A stretch of 64,000 nt of DNA from Nostoc sp. FACHB-110 (GTDB lineage: Bacteria; Cyanobacteriota; Cyanobacteriia; Cyanobacteriales; Nostocaceae). Each line of letters opens with the position of its first letter. Position 1 is the first letter of the stretch. Below, in pieces: positions 1-9,153 of the stretch. The notes under the pieces were generated by a model, which made no database searches, was not told the origin of the DNA, and worked only from the letters and a program-made list of their open reading frames with translations. The translations under genes were made by a program, and so were the position numbers. The DNA lies in contig NZ_JACJRU010000006.1 of assembly GCF_014697425.1 (NCBI RefSeq), positions 62,001 to 126,000 of the forward strand. Reading direction: 5' to 3'.

Positions 1-17
1 GGTGAATGGAAAGCTAT

Positions 18-458
18 AAACGCAGAAGGGCGCGGAGGTGAACGCAAAGGTGCGCGGAGTTAGAGTTTATTGGCGACGCGTTTAATGCCTTCTTTGAGGT
101 GGAGGACGTTAAAGTTGAGGAGAAGACCGAGTTTACAATGAGTGAGTTTTAGGTAAGTTAACAGTTGTACTGAGTGGATTGGTTTGATAGCTTCTACAGA
201 TTTGACTTCAATAACTACCTTATTTTCTACTATTAAATCCAATCGATAAACACAATCTAATTCTACCTCCTTATACACAAGAGGTAATGAAATTTGTCTA
301 CCAACCTTAAATCCCTCCTGCTTCAACTCATAATGCAAACACTCCTCATAAGCAGACTCCAACAACCCAGGCCCCAAAGCCGTATGCACCCTCATTCCAC
401 AACCAATAATCATTCCACTCAAATCATTCTCATCCATACTCCGCGTTCCTCTGCGTTT
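18..458. repeat. Inverted repeat pair flanking the GxxExxY gene
   Basis: Positions 18-37 and the reverse complement of 439-458 match at 17 of 20 bases (both begin AAACGCAGA and end CGCGGAG). The pair brackets the GxxExxY gene exactly. Related GCG-rich repeats occur at 34850-34880 and 34925-34965. This suggests, but does not prove, that the gene arrived as a repeat-bounded cassette. Confidence 0.55.
60..437 (-). CDS. GxxExxY family protein
   Basis: This 125-residue protein carries the family signature GLLESAY (G-x-x-E-x-x-Y) near residue 26, followed by the usual central segment with [13 protein letters not shown] and a C-terminal LLLNFNV-type strand. The D...EVK pattern resembles a PD-(D/E)XK nuclease core, which is how the family is usually viewed; no biochemical role is established. 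The ATG at 437 gives a natural start ([10 protein letters not shown]). It points away from ureC and sits between inverted repeats, so it does not look like part of the urease operon. It is probably a mobile accessory gene. Confidence 0.85.
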   Translation of the reverse strand: MDENDLSGMIIGCGMRVHTALGPGLLESAYEECLHYELKQEGFKVGRQISLPLVYKEVELDCVYRLDLIVENKVVIEVKSVEAIKPIHSVQLLTYLKLTHCKLGLLLNFNVLHLKEGIKRVANKL

Positions 459-491
459 ACCTTAGCGATACTCTGCGTTTAAATTCTAACT

Positions 492-498
492 TCAAGGA
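492..498 (+). promoter_or_regulatory. Shine-Dalgarno site of ureC
   Basis: The sequence TCAAGGAGA lies about 6 bases before the ATG at 506. It is one of the strongest ribosome binding sites in the window and fixes the ureC start. Confidence 0.7.
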
Positions 499-505
499 GA
501 GTATA

Positions 506-2212
506 ATGTCTTACAGAATGTCTCGCCGCGCCTACGCAGAAACCTACGGGCCGACAGTAGGCGATCGCATCCGGCTTGCAGATACAGAATTATTTATCCA
601 AGTAGAACAAGATTTCACCACTTACGGCGATGAAGTGAAATTTGGTGGTGGTAAAGTTATTCGTGATGGGATGGGACAATCCCCCATTTCTAATGCTGAT
701 GGAGCCGTAGATTTAGTCATTACTAATGCTTTAATTCTCGATTGGTGGGGAATAGTTAAAGCAGATATCGGCATTAAAGATGGCAAGATATTTAAAATTG
801 GGAAAGCGGGTAATCCTTATATTCAAGACAACGTAGATATTATTATTGGCCCGGGAACGGAAGCCTTAGCAGGTGAGGGAATGATTCTCACAGCTGGCGG
901 CATAGATAGCCACATTCATTTTATCTGTCCCCAACAAATTGAAGTGGCGATCGCCTCAGGAATCACCACGATGATTGGCGGCGGAACTGGCCCGGCTACC
1001 GGAACCAACGCCACCACCTGCACCCCCGGCCCTTGGAACATTTACCGAATGTTACAAGCGGCAGATGCTTTTCCGATGAACTTAGGTTTTTTGGGTAAAG
1101 GCAATGCTAGTCAACCCCAAGCATTAGCAGAACAAGTCCAAGCTGGTGCAATGGGTTTAAAGCTGCATGAAGACTGGGGAACTACCCCTGCAACCATTGA
1201 TACTTGTCTTAACGTTGCTGATGAATATGATGTGCAGGTAGCCATCCACACCGACACCCTCAACGAAGCCGGATTTGTCGAAGATACTATCGCCGCCTTT
1301 AAAAACCGCCCCATCCACACCTACCATACCGAAGGTGCAGGCGGTGGCCACGCACCAGATATTATCAAAGTCTGCGGTCAAGCGAATGTGCTGCCGTCTT
1401 CAACAAATCCTACTCGTCCTTACACTGTCAACACCTTAGATGAACACCTAGATATGTTGATGGTATGTCATCACCTCGACCCCAGCATTGCTGAAGATGT
1501 CGCCTTTGCTGAGTCTCGTATTCGCCGGGAAACCATCGCCGCCGAAGATATTTTGCATGACTTAGGCGCGTTTAGTATGATTTCTTCTGACTCCCAAGCG
1601 ATGGGGAGAGTGGGTGAGGTGATAATTCGGACTTGGCAAACTGCCCACAAAATGAAGGTACAGAGGGGAAGTCTTGCCGAAGATAGCGGATCTGATAATC
1701 TCCGTGCCAAAAGATATGTTGCCAAATACACTATAAATCCGGCAATTACGCATGGGATTGCTGATTATGTCGGTTCAGTAGAAGCGGGAAAACTGGCAGA
1801 CTTATGTTTATGGCGACCTGCATTTTTTGGTGTCAAACCAGAGATAGTCATTAAAGGCGGGATGATTGCCTGGTCGCAAATGGGTGATGCTAATGCCAGT
1901 ATTCCTACACCGCAACCAGTACATATGCGACCAATGTTTGCTAGTTTTGCTGGTGCGCGACACAGCACATCATTAACTTTTGTTTCGCAAGCGGCATTAG
2001 AAAAAGAAATTCCTAGCCAGTTGGGTTTAAAAAAAGCCGCCATTGCCGTTTCTGGAACGCGCCAGTTGAGTAAGGGTGATTTAAAGCTCAATGATGCCTT
2101 ACCGCAAATTGAAGTCGATCCTGAAACCTACGAAGTCAGGGCAGATGGGGAATTACTCACTTGTGAACCTGCGACTGTTTTACCAATGGCACAGCGTTAT
2201 TTTCTATTTTAA
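506..2212 (+). CDS. ureC: Urease subunit alpha
   Basis: Catalytic subunit of nickel urease, which hydrolyses urea to ammonia and carbamate in the cytoplasm. At 568 residues it has the family's usual length. Metal ligands are visible as HIH (136-138), the carbamylated lysine in GLKLHEDWG (K219), H248 and H274, the catalytic histidine in MVCHH (322-323) and the aspartate in SSD (362). A strong ribosome binding site precedes the ATG. ureA and ureB normally lie directly upstream, but here the upstream 500 bases hold an oppositely oriented GxxExxY gene, so ureAB must be beyond the window edge or elsewhere. A strong terminator follows the stop. Confidence 0.98.
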   Translation: MSYRMSRRAYAETYGPTVGDRIRLADTELFIQVEQDFTTYGDEVKFGGGKVIRDGMGQSPISNADGAVDLVITNALILDWWGIVKADIGIKDGKIFKIGKAGNPYIQDNVDIIIGPGTEALAGEGMILTAGGIDSHIHFICPQQIEVAIASGITTMIGGGTGPATGTNATTCTPGPWNIYRMLQAADAFPMNLGFLGKGNASQPQALAEQVQAGAMGLKLHEDWGTTPATIDTCLNVADEYDVQVAIHTDTLNEAGFVEDTIAAFKNRPIHTYHTEGAGGGHAPDIIKVCGQANVLPSSTNPTRPYTVNTLDEHLDMLMVCHHLDPSIAEDVAFAESRIRRETIAAEDILHDLGAFSMISSDSQAMGRVGEVIIRTWQTAHKMKVQRGSLAEDSGSDNLRAKRYVAKYTINPAITHGIADYVGSVEAGKLADLCLWRPAFFGVKPEIVIKGGMIAWSQMGDANASIPTPQPVHMRPMFASFAGARHSTSLTFVSQAALEKEIPSQLGLKKAAIAVSGTRQLSKGDLKLNDALPQIEVDPETYEVRADGELLTCEPATVLPMAQRYFLF

Positions 2213-2218
2213 AAAATT

Positions 2219-2257
2219 ATGAGAGAGAATGCGATCGCACTCTCTCTCATCTTTTTT
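2219..2257 (+). terminator. Rho-independent terminator after ureC
   Basis: A near-perfect stem starting ATGAGAGAG and ending CTCTCTCAT encloses a GCGATCGC palindrome (HIP1 at the loop) and is followed by six T residues at 2252-2257. It begins seven bases after the ureC stop. Confidence 0.85.
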
Positions 2258-2400
2258 ACCCCACTAGCTTTTAACTTCCTGTCATATTATCTTCGTCTAA
2301 TTAAACTTCACCAAAATCTTGTTTTACTGTCAGCCTTCTCGATGAGTGTTTAACAAGACTCCATATCACAGAAGTTTTTCCCCAAACGGATTTTATCTTT

Positions 2401-3102
2401 TTATTTAGTAGGTGATGCGGAACCAGGCTGGATGCTATCGTTAGGTACATTTGTCGTACCAGGATTTGAGCCGGAACCAGGTGTAGTTGTGCTACCAGGA
2501 ATTGTGCTGGAATCTGGTGTAGTTGTGCTACCAGGCGCGTTTAGATTGCTGGAGCCAGGAGTTGTGGTGCTACCAGGTGTGCTGGAATCTGGTGTAGTTG
2601 TGCCAGGAGTTATGTTACCAGGAGGAGTAGCATCGGGCGCAGTTGAGCCAGGATCTGAAGTCGCCGGAGTAGTGTTACCTGGTGTATTGATATTGTTAGT
2701 GCCAGGAGTTGTCGTTTCAGGTAGTGTACTGCCTGGAGCAGGAGTTGTATTAGTAGAGTCGGGAGTAGTTGTACTGCCAGGAGTGCTTGGTTCAGCAGGT
2801 ACAGTGGTACTGCCAGGAGTTGTAGTTTCCGAAGGCTGTGTTTCTGGTGTTGTAGTTGTGCCAGTCGAACCAGAACTGCTAGGAGAAGTCAATGGCTGAC
2901 CGTTAGGACAACGAGAGTTTAGAGGGAAACGCTCACACAGAATTTTGAAACCTTCTGGTGACAACTGAATTTCCGTTGTTGAACTAGTGGATGTGCTACT
3001 GGATTGGGCAATTTGGGAGTTACTGGATTGAGCAACAGCAACATTAGCGCTGAAAGCCAAGGTCAAGGCTGTACCAATCAACGACAGAGATTTTCCCTTC
3101 AT
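2401..3102 (-). CDS. Secreted Pro/Thr/Ser-rich low-complexity protein
   Basis: The first 24 residues (MKGKSLSLIGTALTLAFSAN, then VAVAQ) form a clear Sec signal peptide with an AQ cleavage region, so the 233-residue product is exported. Residues 48-68 form a short conserved-looking block (LSPEGFKILCERFPLNSRCPNG) with two cysteines. The remaining C-terminal 160 residues are degenerate repeats built on PGSTTTP and PDS(S/T)T units, without hydrophobic segments. No enzyme motif is visible. The protein may be a cell-surface or sheath spacer. The promoter region is shared with the divergent PBP gene. Function is unknown. Confidence 0.7.
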   Translation of the reverse strand: MKGKSLSLIGTALTLAFSANVAVAQSSNSQIAQSSSTSTSSTTEIQLSPEGFKILCERFPLNSRCPNGQPLTSPSSSGSTGTTTTPETQPSETTTPGSTTVPAEPSTPGSTTTPDSTNTTPAPGSTLPETTTPGTNNINTPGNTTPATSDPGSTAPDATPPGNITPGTTTPDSSTPGSTTTPGSSNLNAPGSTTTPDSSTIPGSTTTPGSGSNPGTTNVPNDSIQPGSASPTK

Positions 3103-3549
3103 TATGAAATTAACCTCAACGGAAACGGAACACTTCGCCCCATTAAACCAAATAATTCAATTTATAAAATCTTCCTAAATGCTGATGTTTAATTTAGAAA
3201 TCAGATTAGTTAAATTTGATCAAATCTTTCTCAGTTAAGCGTTTCCATCAGGTTTTATAGTTATTTAAACTACCATAATTGTCAATATTAAATTTAGTTA
3301 TTCCCCAAAAAAATCTACATATAATCAGCTTGCACCAGTCAAGCCAAAAAAATATGAATGTAAATCAAATTACTAAACTCGAAAAGGAACCTTAAAATTA
3401 TAGGGATTGTCTTGGTGTAAGATTGAATCGGCAAAAATCGCATACAGCCAAATTCTACTTTGGCTTATGAGTAAAATGGTGTAAGACCTGCATGGAGATC
3501 GCCGTTCACCCGATTCTTCACTCAAAAATCATTGTGATGTAAATAGCCG
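3103..3549. other. Intergenic region between divergent genes
   Basis: This 447-base AT-rich spacer separates the secreted protein gene (leftward) from the FHA-PBP gene (rightward). It must hold both promoters. No clear operator, repeat or RNA gene was recognised. Confidence 0.5.
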
Positions 3550-5820
3550 ATGAGTTCCCCCCAGCCCCCGCACAAGCCGCAAACCTTACTTGGTCAACTG
3601 ACTCAAGCAGTACATACGATTCAAGCTAGAGTTGATTTTTCCAAGCTGGCACTTAAGCCTAACGCCAAAGTACCAGAACTGTGGGTACAGGACGCGGGGG
3701 CAGATAAGGCAGAAATATATCCCCTACTAGGCGATCGCTATATCCTAGGTAGAAGTTCTAAATCTTGCGATATCGTCGTTCGCAACCCAGTCGTTAGCCA
3801 AATTCATCTTTCATTATCGCGGGACTCGACACAACGCAAGGCAGTTTTCATCATTCGAGACGAAAACTCTACTAATGGGATTTATCGCGGGAAACGGCGG
3901 TTGTCTTCCTTAGAAATGCGACATGGCGATGTTCTCACCCTAGGGCCACCAGAACTTGCTGCATCCGTCAGACTACAATATTTCGATCCACCACCTTGGT
4001 ATTTCAAAGTAGCCACTTGGGCAGGTTATGGGATAGGTGGTGCGGCTGCTTTATTAGTATTAGTAATTGGGGTGGAATGGCTGAAATTTAAGGTCAGACC
4101 CTTACCAACCGCCACTCGCGCCCCAGTCATAGTTTATGCCCGTGATGGTTCCACTCCCCTACGGGAGCCGCGCACCACAGCGCACGTAGATATGAAGCGT
4201 CTACAAGATTTTGGCCCTTACTTAGCCAACGCTGTAGTCGCCTCCGAAGATAGCCGTTACTACTGGCACGTTGGCGTAGATCCTTTGGGGATTTTACGCG
4301 CTGTCTTAATTAATAGCCGTAGTGGAGATTTACAGCAAGGAGCCAGTACAGTTACCCAACAAGTCGCTCGTAGCTTGTTCCGCGACTATGTTGGTTCTCA
4401 AGACTCCTTGGGGCGAAAATTGCGTGAGGCGATAGTTGCACTCAAATTAGAAACCTTTTACAGCAAAGATGATATTTTGCTGACTTATTTAAATCGGGTG
4501 TTTTTGGGTGCTGATACTTCCGGCTTTGAAGATGCATCTCAATATTACTTTGAAAAATCAGCCAAAGAATTAACCCTAGCAGAAGCAGCTACATTAGTGG
4601 GCATTTTGCCTGCTCCCAACGCTTTTGATTTTTGCGGTGGCGGTGCAAATAAACTAGAAGCTGCTGATTACCGCAATCGCGTGATTAAGCGGATGCTCGA
4701 AATGGGCAAAATCTCCCAAGAAGAGGCTAACCGCGCCCGACGCTCTACAGTTCAAGTCAGCCCCAAAGTCTGTGAACAACAAGCTAAAACCATCGCCCCC
4801 TATTTTTACAGCTATGTCTTTCAAGAACTAGAATCAATTTTAGGGGAAGGAGCGGCCAGAGAAGGCAACTATATTATTGAAACCCAGTTAGACCCAGCAA
4901 TTCAAGCTCAAGCAGAAACATCATTGCGGAACTCAGTGAATAATGCTGGCTCCTCCTTTGGGTTTTCCCAAGGGGCGATGGTGACTCTAGACTCTAAAAC
5001 TGGCAGTATTTTGGCAATGGTAGGTGGCACAGATTATCGCAAAAGCCAATTTAACCGCGCTGTCCAAGCCAAAAGACAACCAGGTTCCACCTTTAAAATC
5101 TTTGCTTACACAGCTGCCATTCAACAGGGAATTTCACCCTTTAAAACTTATTCTTGCGCTCCTTTAACTTGGCAAGGCTTTACTTATAAACCTTGTCGTT
5201 CTGGCGCAGATATCAGTTTAGATATTGCTACAGGTCTGGCCCTGTCGGAAAACCCGATTGCTTTAAGAGTTGCCCGAGAAATAGGGTTAAATAAAGTCGT
5301 GGCAATGGCGCAAAATTTGGGCGTAAAGTCCCAACTTGACCCGGTTCCTGGCTTGGTACTAGGTCAAAGTGTGGTTAACGTTTTAGAGATGACAGGTGCT
5401 TTTGGTGCTATTGGTAATGAAGGTGTTTGGAATCCTCCCCACGCCATTAGCCGTATTCTTGATAGTGGTGATTGCAAGGATCGTAATGATTTAAAAAGTT
5501 GCCGTGTCATTTATTCTTTTGATCAAGACCGGGAAGCAAACAAGCGAGTCTTATCAACGGGAGTAGCTAATGAAATGACGACTTTAATGCGGGGAGTTGT
5601 CAGTAGAGGTACTGGCCGTAGTGCTGCTATTGGTTTGGGGGAAGCAGGGAAAACTGGTACTACTGATAAAAACGTTGACCTCTGGTTTATTGGTTTTATT
5701 CCCAACCGTCGCCTAGTCACAGGTATTTGGCTAGGAAACGACAATAATTCCCCTACCTCTGGTAGCAGCGCCCAAGCTGCCCAATTGTGGGGTAATTATA
5801 TGGGGAGAATCACAAGGTAG
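3550..5820 (+). CDS. Class A penicillin-binding protein with N-terminal FHA domain
   Basis: Bifunctional peptidoglycan synthase of 756 residues. Residues 63-135 form an FHA phosphothreonine-binding domain (GRSSKSCDIVV, SQIHLSL, NSTNGIY). A transmembrane helix follows at about 154-178. The glycosyltransferase domain contains the EDSRYYWHVG motif (E233), and the transpeptidase domain contains S513-T-F-K, S566-E-N and K701-T-G. All catalytic elements are intact. The FHA domain lies on the cytoplasmic side, which suggests control of wall synthesis by a Ser/Thr kinase (inference). It is monocistronic, with the secreted protein gene divergent upstream. A class A PBP is certain; the exact paralogue is not. 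Confidence 0.95.
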   Translation: MSSPQPPHKPQTLLGQLTQAVHTIQARVDFSKLALKPNAKVPELWVQDAGADKAEIYPLLGDRYILGRSSKSCDIVVRNPVVSQIHLSLSRDSTQRKAVFIIRDENSTNGIYRGKRRLSSLEMRHGDVLTLGPPELAASVRLQYFDPPPWYFKVATWAGYGIGGAAALLVLVIGVEWLKFKVRPLPTATRAPVIVYARDGSTPLREPRTTAHVDMKRLQDFGPYLANAVVASEDSRYYWHVGVDPLGILRAVLINSRSGDLQQGASTVTQQVARSLFRDYVGSQDSLGRKLREAIVALKLETFYSKDDILLTYLNRVFLGADTSGFEDASQYYFEKSAKELTLAEAATLVGILPAPNAFDFCGGGANKLEAADYRNRVIKRMLEMGKISQEEANRARRSTVQVSPKVCEQQAKTIAPYFYSYVFQELESILGEGAAREGNYIIETQLDPAIQAQAETSLRNSVNNAGSSFGFSQGAMVTLDSKTGSILAMVGGTDYRKSQFNRAVQAKRQPGSTFKIFAYTAAIQQGISPFKTYSCAPLTWQGFTYKPCRSGADISLDIATGLALSENPIALRVAREIGLNKVVAMAQNLGVKSQLDPVPGLVLGQSVVNVLEMTGAFGAIGNEGVWNPPHAISRILDSGDCKDRNDLKSCRVIYSFDQDREANKRVLSTGVANEMTTLMRGVVSRGTGRSAAIGLGEAGKTGTTDKNVDLWFIGFIPNRRLVTGIWLGNDNNSPTSGSSAQAAQLWGNYMGRITR

Positions 5821-5885
5821 AGTTGAGAGTAGGGGAAAAATTTAATTACCCAACTCCCTACTCACTATTTCCTCTGCCCCCAAAC

Positions 5886-7349
5886 TTACTGATATCCTTG
5901 CCAGGGAGTCACTTCCAACTGACCGCTAGGACTAAACACTACTTGGTAATGTGCTAGTGGTTCTTTGCTGTTGGGTGCTGCGCCATTGGAGCCATAAACC
6001 GCTTGAAACATATTCGGTAAAGGTGTTTCGCGGAAATAATCGAAGGCAACTTGGTTGAGTGGTTCATAATCAGCAATGATGCCTTCTTTATTGACGGCGA
6101 CTCGGTAACGCAAATCTTTGGTGTAAGTAGGTTTACCTTTCCAATTTTGGCGAATTGTGTTGTAGAGTTTCTGGTTTAAATCTTTGACTGTCTGAGCGTC
6201 AGTGATTTTACTACCAATGACTTGGGGGGTACTGGCATAGCCACGCCAAGGACTCACTTCTAGCACGCCTCTAGTTGTAAAGACAACTTTAAATTGAGCT
6301 ATCGGTTCATTAGAACGCTTGGCAGGGTTATATAGAAGTTTTGGTAAAGGTGTTAATTCTATGCCTTCATTTGACCCTTGATTGACTGCTTTATAACCAA
6401 CGATCGCACCATCACCCGCAATACCTACACGATACACTAAATCTTGTTGGACTTTGGTGCGATCGCTCCAAGCCGGATGGATTTGATTCCACACTTGACG
6501 ATTTAACGCACGTAATTGCGATGGGTCAGTAATTTCGGGAACTGTCTTTAACAGTGATTCTAAATCTGCAACTGCGGTTGTTGTGGCGGCGGTAGTTGTC
6601 GGTGTGGGAGTTGCTGTAGCTGCTATAGGAGTAGTGGTTGGTGTCGCCGCAGCTATAGGAGTGTTAGTCGTCGCTGGTGTCGCCGCAGCAGTAGTATTAG
6701 GTGATGGTGTTGCGCTGCTTTGCTGTTCTGGCTGTGGTTCTGGGGGACGAACTGTGGGAGGCGGAATCAAACTAAAAGCAACTGCGGCCACAGCGACACT
6801 TGCTACCCCAATACTTGCTGGTACTGCTTGCTTGAAAATCGCCTCATTTGCCCGACTGTAACGTTTAGCAACTGGTTGTAACTCTAAAGATAACTCTGGT
6901 AAAGTTTGCGTATCCGCAAAAAATTGATCTACAGCTTCTACTAAATCAAATAATTGCACCGTATTCATATCGATTTGAATCGGCGAATTAGAATAGTGAG
7001 AATTTGGCTCTAAAGCTTCTGAATTAGCTTCACCATGAACAATTAATCTATGCCGATTACTATCAATTTTTTGTAACTCTACTATTTCGGAATCTTGATT
7101 ATGGGCTTGTGGGTTAGGTACATTGCTTAAAAATTCTTGGGCATAGGCACTCACAGCCCTGACCAAACTTTCAAAAAATTCCCGTCCTCCTACAAGAGGC
7201 TGTTTATAACCAGATATATAGCACTCTACATTTACCAATATTGATAATTCGGGGCGCAATTCTTGTAAACTTGCTACCCTTGTAGCATCACTTAAACCCT
7301 CTAAAAGCAACGTACAGTTAGGAAGACTGTACTTCCGTTGAATGTTCAT
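5886..7349 (-). CDS. DUF4335 domain protein with duplicated C-terminal module
   Basis: A 487-residue cyanobacterial protein. Residues 1-160 are the DUF4335-like region. A single membrane helix at about 177-195 is followed by a Thr/Ala/Pro low-complexity linker (199-262). The C-terminal part holds two tandem copies of a roughly 95-residue module (279-371 and 388-486), each with LN....W, DL.YRV, TPLP, then .VVF...G.LEV.PW.GY. Its ATG overlaps the last bases of the DUF3038 gene, so the two are translationally coupled. The co-occurrence of DUF3038 and DUF4335 is characteristic of cyanobacteria, but no function is known. Confidence 0.85.
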   Translation of the reverse strand: MNIQRKYSLPNCTLLLEGLSDATRVASLQELRPELSILVNVECYISGYKQPLVGGREFFESLVRAVSAYAQEFLSNVPNPQAHNQDSEIVELQKIDSNRHRLIVHGEANSEALEPNSHYSNSPIQIDMNTVQLFDLVEAVDQFFADTQTLPELSLELQPVAKRYSRANEAIFKQAVPASIGVASVAVAAVAFSLIPPPTVRPPEPQPEQQSSATPSPNTTAAATPATTNTPIAAATPTTTPIAATATPTPTTTAATTTAVADLESLLKTVPEITDPSQLRALNRQVWNQIHPAWSDRTKVQQDLVYRVGIAGDGAIVGYKAVNQGSNEGIELTPLPKLLYNPAKRSNEPIAQFKVVFTTRGVLEVSPWRGYASTPQVIGSKITDAQTVKDLNQKLYNTIRQNWKGKPTYTKDLRYRVAVNKEGIIADYEPLNQVAFDYFRETPLPNMFQAVYGSNGAAPNSKEPLAHYQVVFSPSGQLEVTPWQGYQ

Positions 7350-7972
7350 TCCACTTCCCCGTCAAAAAGGCTAATCCAAAATCGCTGCATTCCGGCTGTG
7401 CCAGTGCAAAATAGTAATTGTCCTAATAAATTAATTGCTAACTCATCTAATTTTTCGTCAGAAGTTAAAGCCAATACGCCAGAACGGCGAGCATTCATTC
7501 TACTTTTAAAGTGGGCGCGAAATCGCTCTAAATAATTAGATAAACGCAAATTTTGTTCTAGTGGTATTTGCTTATCATTCATTTGCTGATATATCATTAG
7601 CATCTGGCGAATGACCACTGTTAATCGCCGGGCAATATAACAAGCAATTACTACTAAAGCTTTTGCTTCCATAATAGTTAAAGGACGACGAATATTCGCT
7701 CTCCGCATTGGGTTAGAGCTACGCATCCGCCACAAATTAACTCTGTCTTTAATAATTTCTTTTAAATCTAACTCTTCAGCAAACGTTAAAATTGCTTCCG
7801 AACCACCAAGCTCTAAAGCTTCGATCGTCAGTAAAATCAGGTCGATTTGTAACCGAGTTCTGGGTGGACATCCTTGTCCCGCGATCGCCGGATCTGGTAA
7901 CGTATCCAAAATCATCGGCAATGAAGCAGGATTGGGACTGTTGAACGGCGTTAAGCTTGCGGAGACATTCAT
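7346..7972 (-). CDS. DUF3038 domain protein
   Basis: A predicted soluble, helix-rich protein of 209 residues from the ATG at 7972. An earlier TTG at 7999 exists but has no support. The core runs from RTLQIDLI-type helices (as RLQIDLILLTIEALELGGSEA) to the basic RRPLTIMEAKALVVIACYIARR segment, matching DUF3038. The stop overlaps the start of the downstream DUF4335 gene by four bases (ATGA), which marks a two-gene operon. No catalytic motif is visible. The partnership suggests a membrane-associated complex of unknown role. Confidence 0.85.
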   Translation of the reverse strand: MNVSASLTPFNSPNPASLPMILDTLPDPAIAGQGCPPRTRLQIDLILLTIEALELGGSEAILTFAEELDLKEIIKDRVNLWRMRSSNPMRRANIRRPLTIMEAKALVVIACYIARRLTVVIRQMLMIYQQMNDKQIPLEQNLRLSNYLERFRAHFKSRMNARRSGVLALTSDEKLDELAINLLGQLLFCTGTAGMQRFWISLFDGEVE

Positions 7973-8293
7973 TCTATAAATTACCTTGTGCGCTTCCAAC
8001 AGACTAGATACAACTAGTACAACTAAATTTAAGATAAGTAGCCAAAAAATAACATTAAACTTGTGGCAGTAGCCATAATACGGGACGTATACATGACTTA
8101 ACTTGTTCTACTACAAGATTTATCTATAAAGAAATTTCAGTTTTTGCAACATTCACTTTACCTTCCTGGAGTATGGCTAACATTCATATTTAAGCTTGGT
8201 GTACATTCTCCGTATCGTCAATGGATGATGATACTAGAGTCGTAAATCCAGCGTATGACATTATAGTGTACGATTTTTCAGGTAATGGCAGAA

Positions 8294-8328
8294 AAGTATG
8301 AAGTATGAAGTATGAAGTATGAAGTATG
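8294..8328 (+). repeat. Heptamer tandem repeat (AAGTATG)5
   Basis: Five perfect consecutive AAGTATG units. The reverse-complement form (CATACTT) appears at 8465-8499, so the two arrays could pair over an intervening 136-base segment. Short tandemly repeated heptamers of this type are a known hallmark of heterocystous cyanobacteria. Confidence 0.95.
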
Positions 8329-8464
8329 AAGGTTGAAATACGACATTTCCTCCTGGAGGCTCTTACCCCTAGTATATTTCGGCTTCAACAAAGCACCCAT
8401 AACCAAGGAAAGCGGCACAAACAAAACATTTCATACTAGCCTGCGGCAAGCCGCTGCGCGTCTA

Positions 8465-8499
8465 CATACTTCACACTTCATACTTCATACTTCACACTT
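8465..8499 (-). repeat. Heptamer tandem repeat (CATACTT/CACACTT)5
   Basis: Five units alternating CATACTT and CACACTT, complementary to the array at 8294-8328, ending 20 bases before the apt start codon. The segment between the arrays also has a dispersed GC-rich palindromic motif (GCCTGCGGCAAGCCGCTGCG near 8441). Confidence 0.9.
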
Positions 8500-8519
8500 C
8501 CCCTATTCCCTAACTGTTT

Positions 8520-9038
8520 ATGGATCTAAAATCTCTCATTCGTGACATTCCCGATTTTCCCAAGCCCGGTATTTTATTTCGAGATATTACTACTTTACTG
8601 CGCGATCCCGAAGGGCTACGCTACACTATTGACTTTTTTGCTGAAAAATGCAGTGAAGCTGGTTTAAATGCAGATTATGTCATCGGTATGGAATCACGGG
8701 GGTTTATTTTTGGCGCGCCCCTAGCCTATAAATTGGGGGCTGGGTTCATTCCTGTGCGTAAAAAAGGCAAGCTCCCAGCTGCTGTTCACTCCATTGAATA
8801 TCAGCTAGAGTATGGTACTGACTGCTTAGAAATGCACCAAGACGCTTTGCATCCAGACAGCCGGGTTTTAATTGTGGATGATTTAATTGCCACAGGTGGT
8901 ACAGCCAGCGCAACAGCAAGGTTAGTTCAACAAATTGGCTGCGAATTACTTGGTTTTGGGTTTATTATCGAGCTACGAGATTTACAAGGGCGCAAACATC
9001 TACCAGGTGTGCCAATTATCTCGTTAATTGAATATTAA
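8520..9038 (+). CDS. apt: Adenine phosphoribosyltransferase
   Basis: Salvages adenine by transfer to PRPP, giving AMP, in the cytoplasm. The 172-residue length is typical. The PRPP-binding signature [16 protein letters not shown] lies at about residues 117-132, and the N-terminal [15 protein letters not shown] motif is diagnostic of Apt. The ATG at 8520 directly follows a heptamer repeat array, and no Shine-Dalgarno sequence is visible. The preceding 500 bases hold no gene. The gene is probably monocistronic; the permease gene begins 115 bases downstream. Confidence 0.96.
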   Translation: MDLKSLIRDIPDFPKPGILFRDITTLLRDPEGLRYTIDFFAEKCSEAGLNADYVIGMESRGFIFGAPLAYKLGAGFIPVRKKGKLPAAVHSIEYQLEYGTDCLEMHQDALHPDSRVLIVDDLIATGGTASATARLVQQIGCELLGFGFIIELRDLQGRKHLPGVPIISLIEY

Positions 9039-9153
9039 TTATAGGTCGTTAGTCATTAGTTATGTGGCTAATGACTAAACACAAAGCACAAATTCTCAAC
9101 GCAGCAAACCTCCGTTAAGAACTTTGTAGGAAAAGACAAAGGACAAAAGACAA

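Noticed and set aside
2432-2899. 155-codon frame on the + strand opposite the secreted Pro/Thr-rich protein
   Set aside because: It is the mirror of the repetitive coding sequence (GVVVLPG repeats) and has no start signals; the minus-strand protein has a clear signal peptide.
6583-6861. 92-codon frame opposite the DUF4335 linker
   Set aside because: Low-complexity shadow of the Thr/Ala/Pro linker.
8294-8499. Possible CRISPR array
   Set aside because: Units are only 7 bases and directly adjacent, without spacers; these are short tandem repeats.
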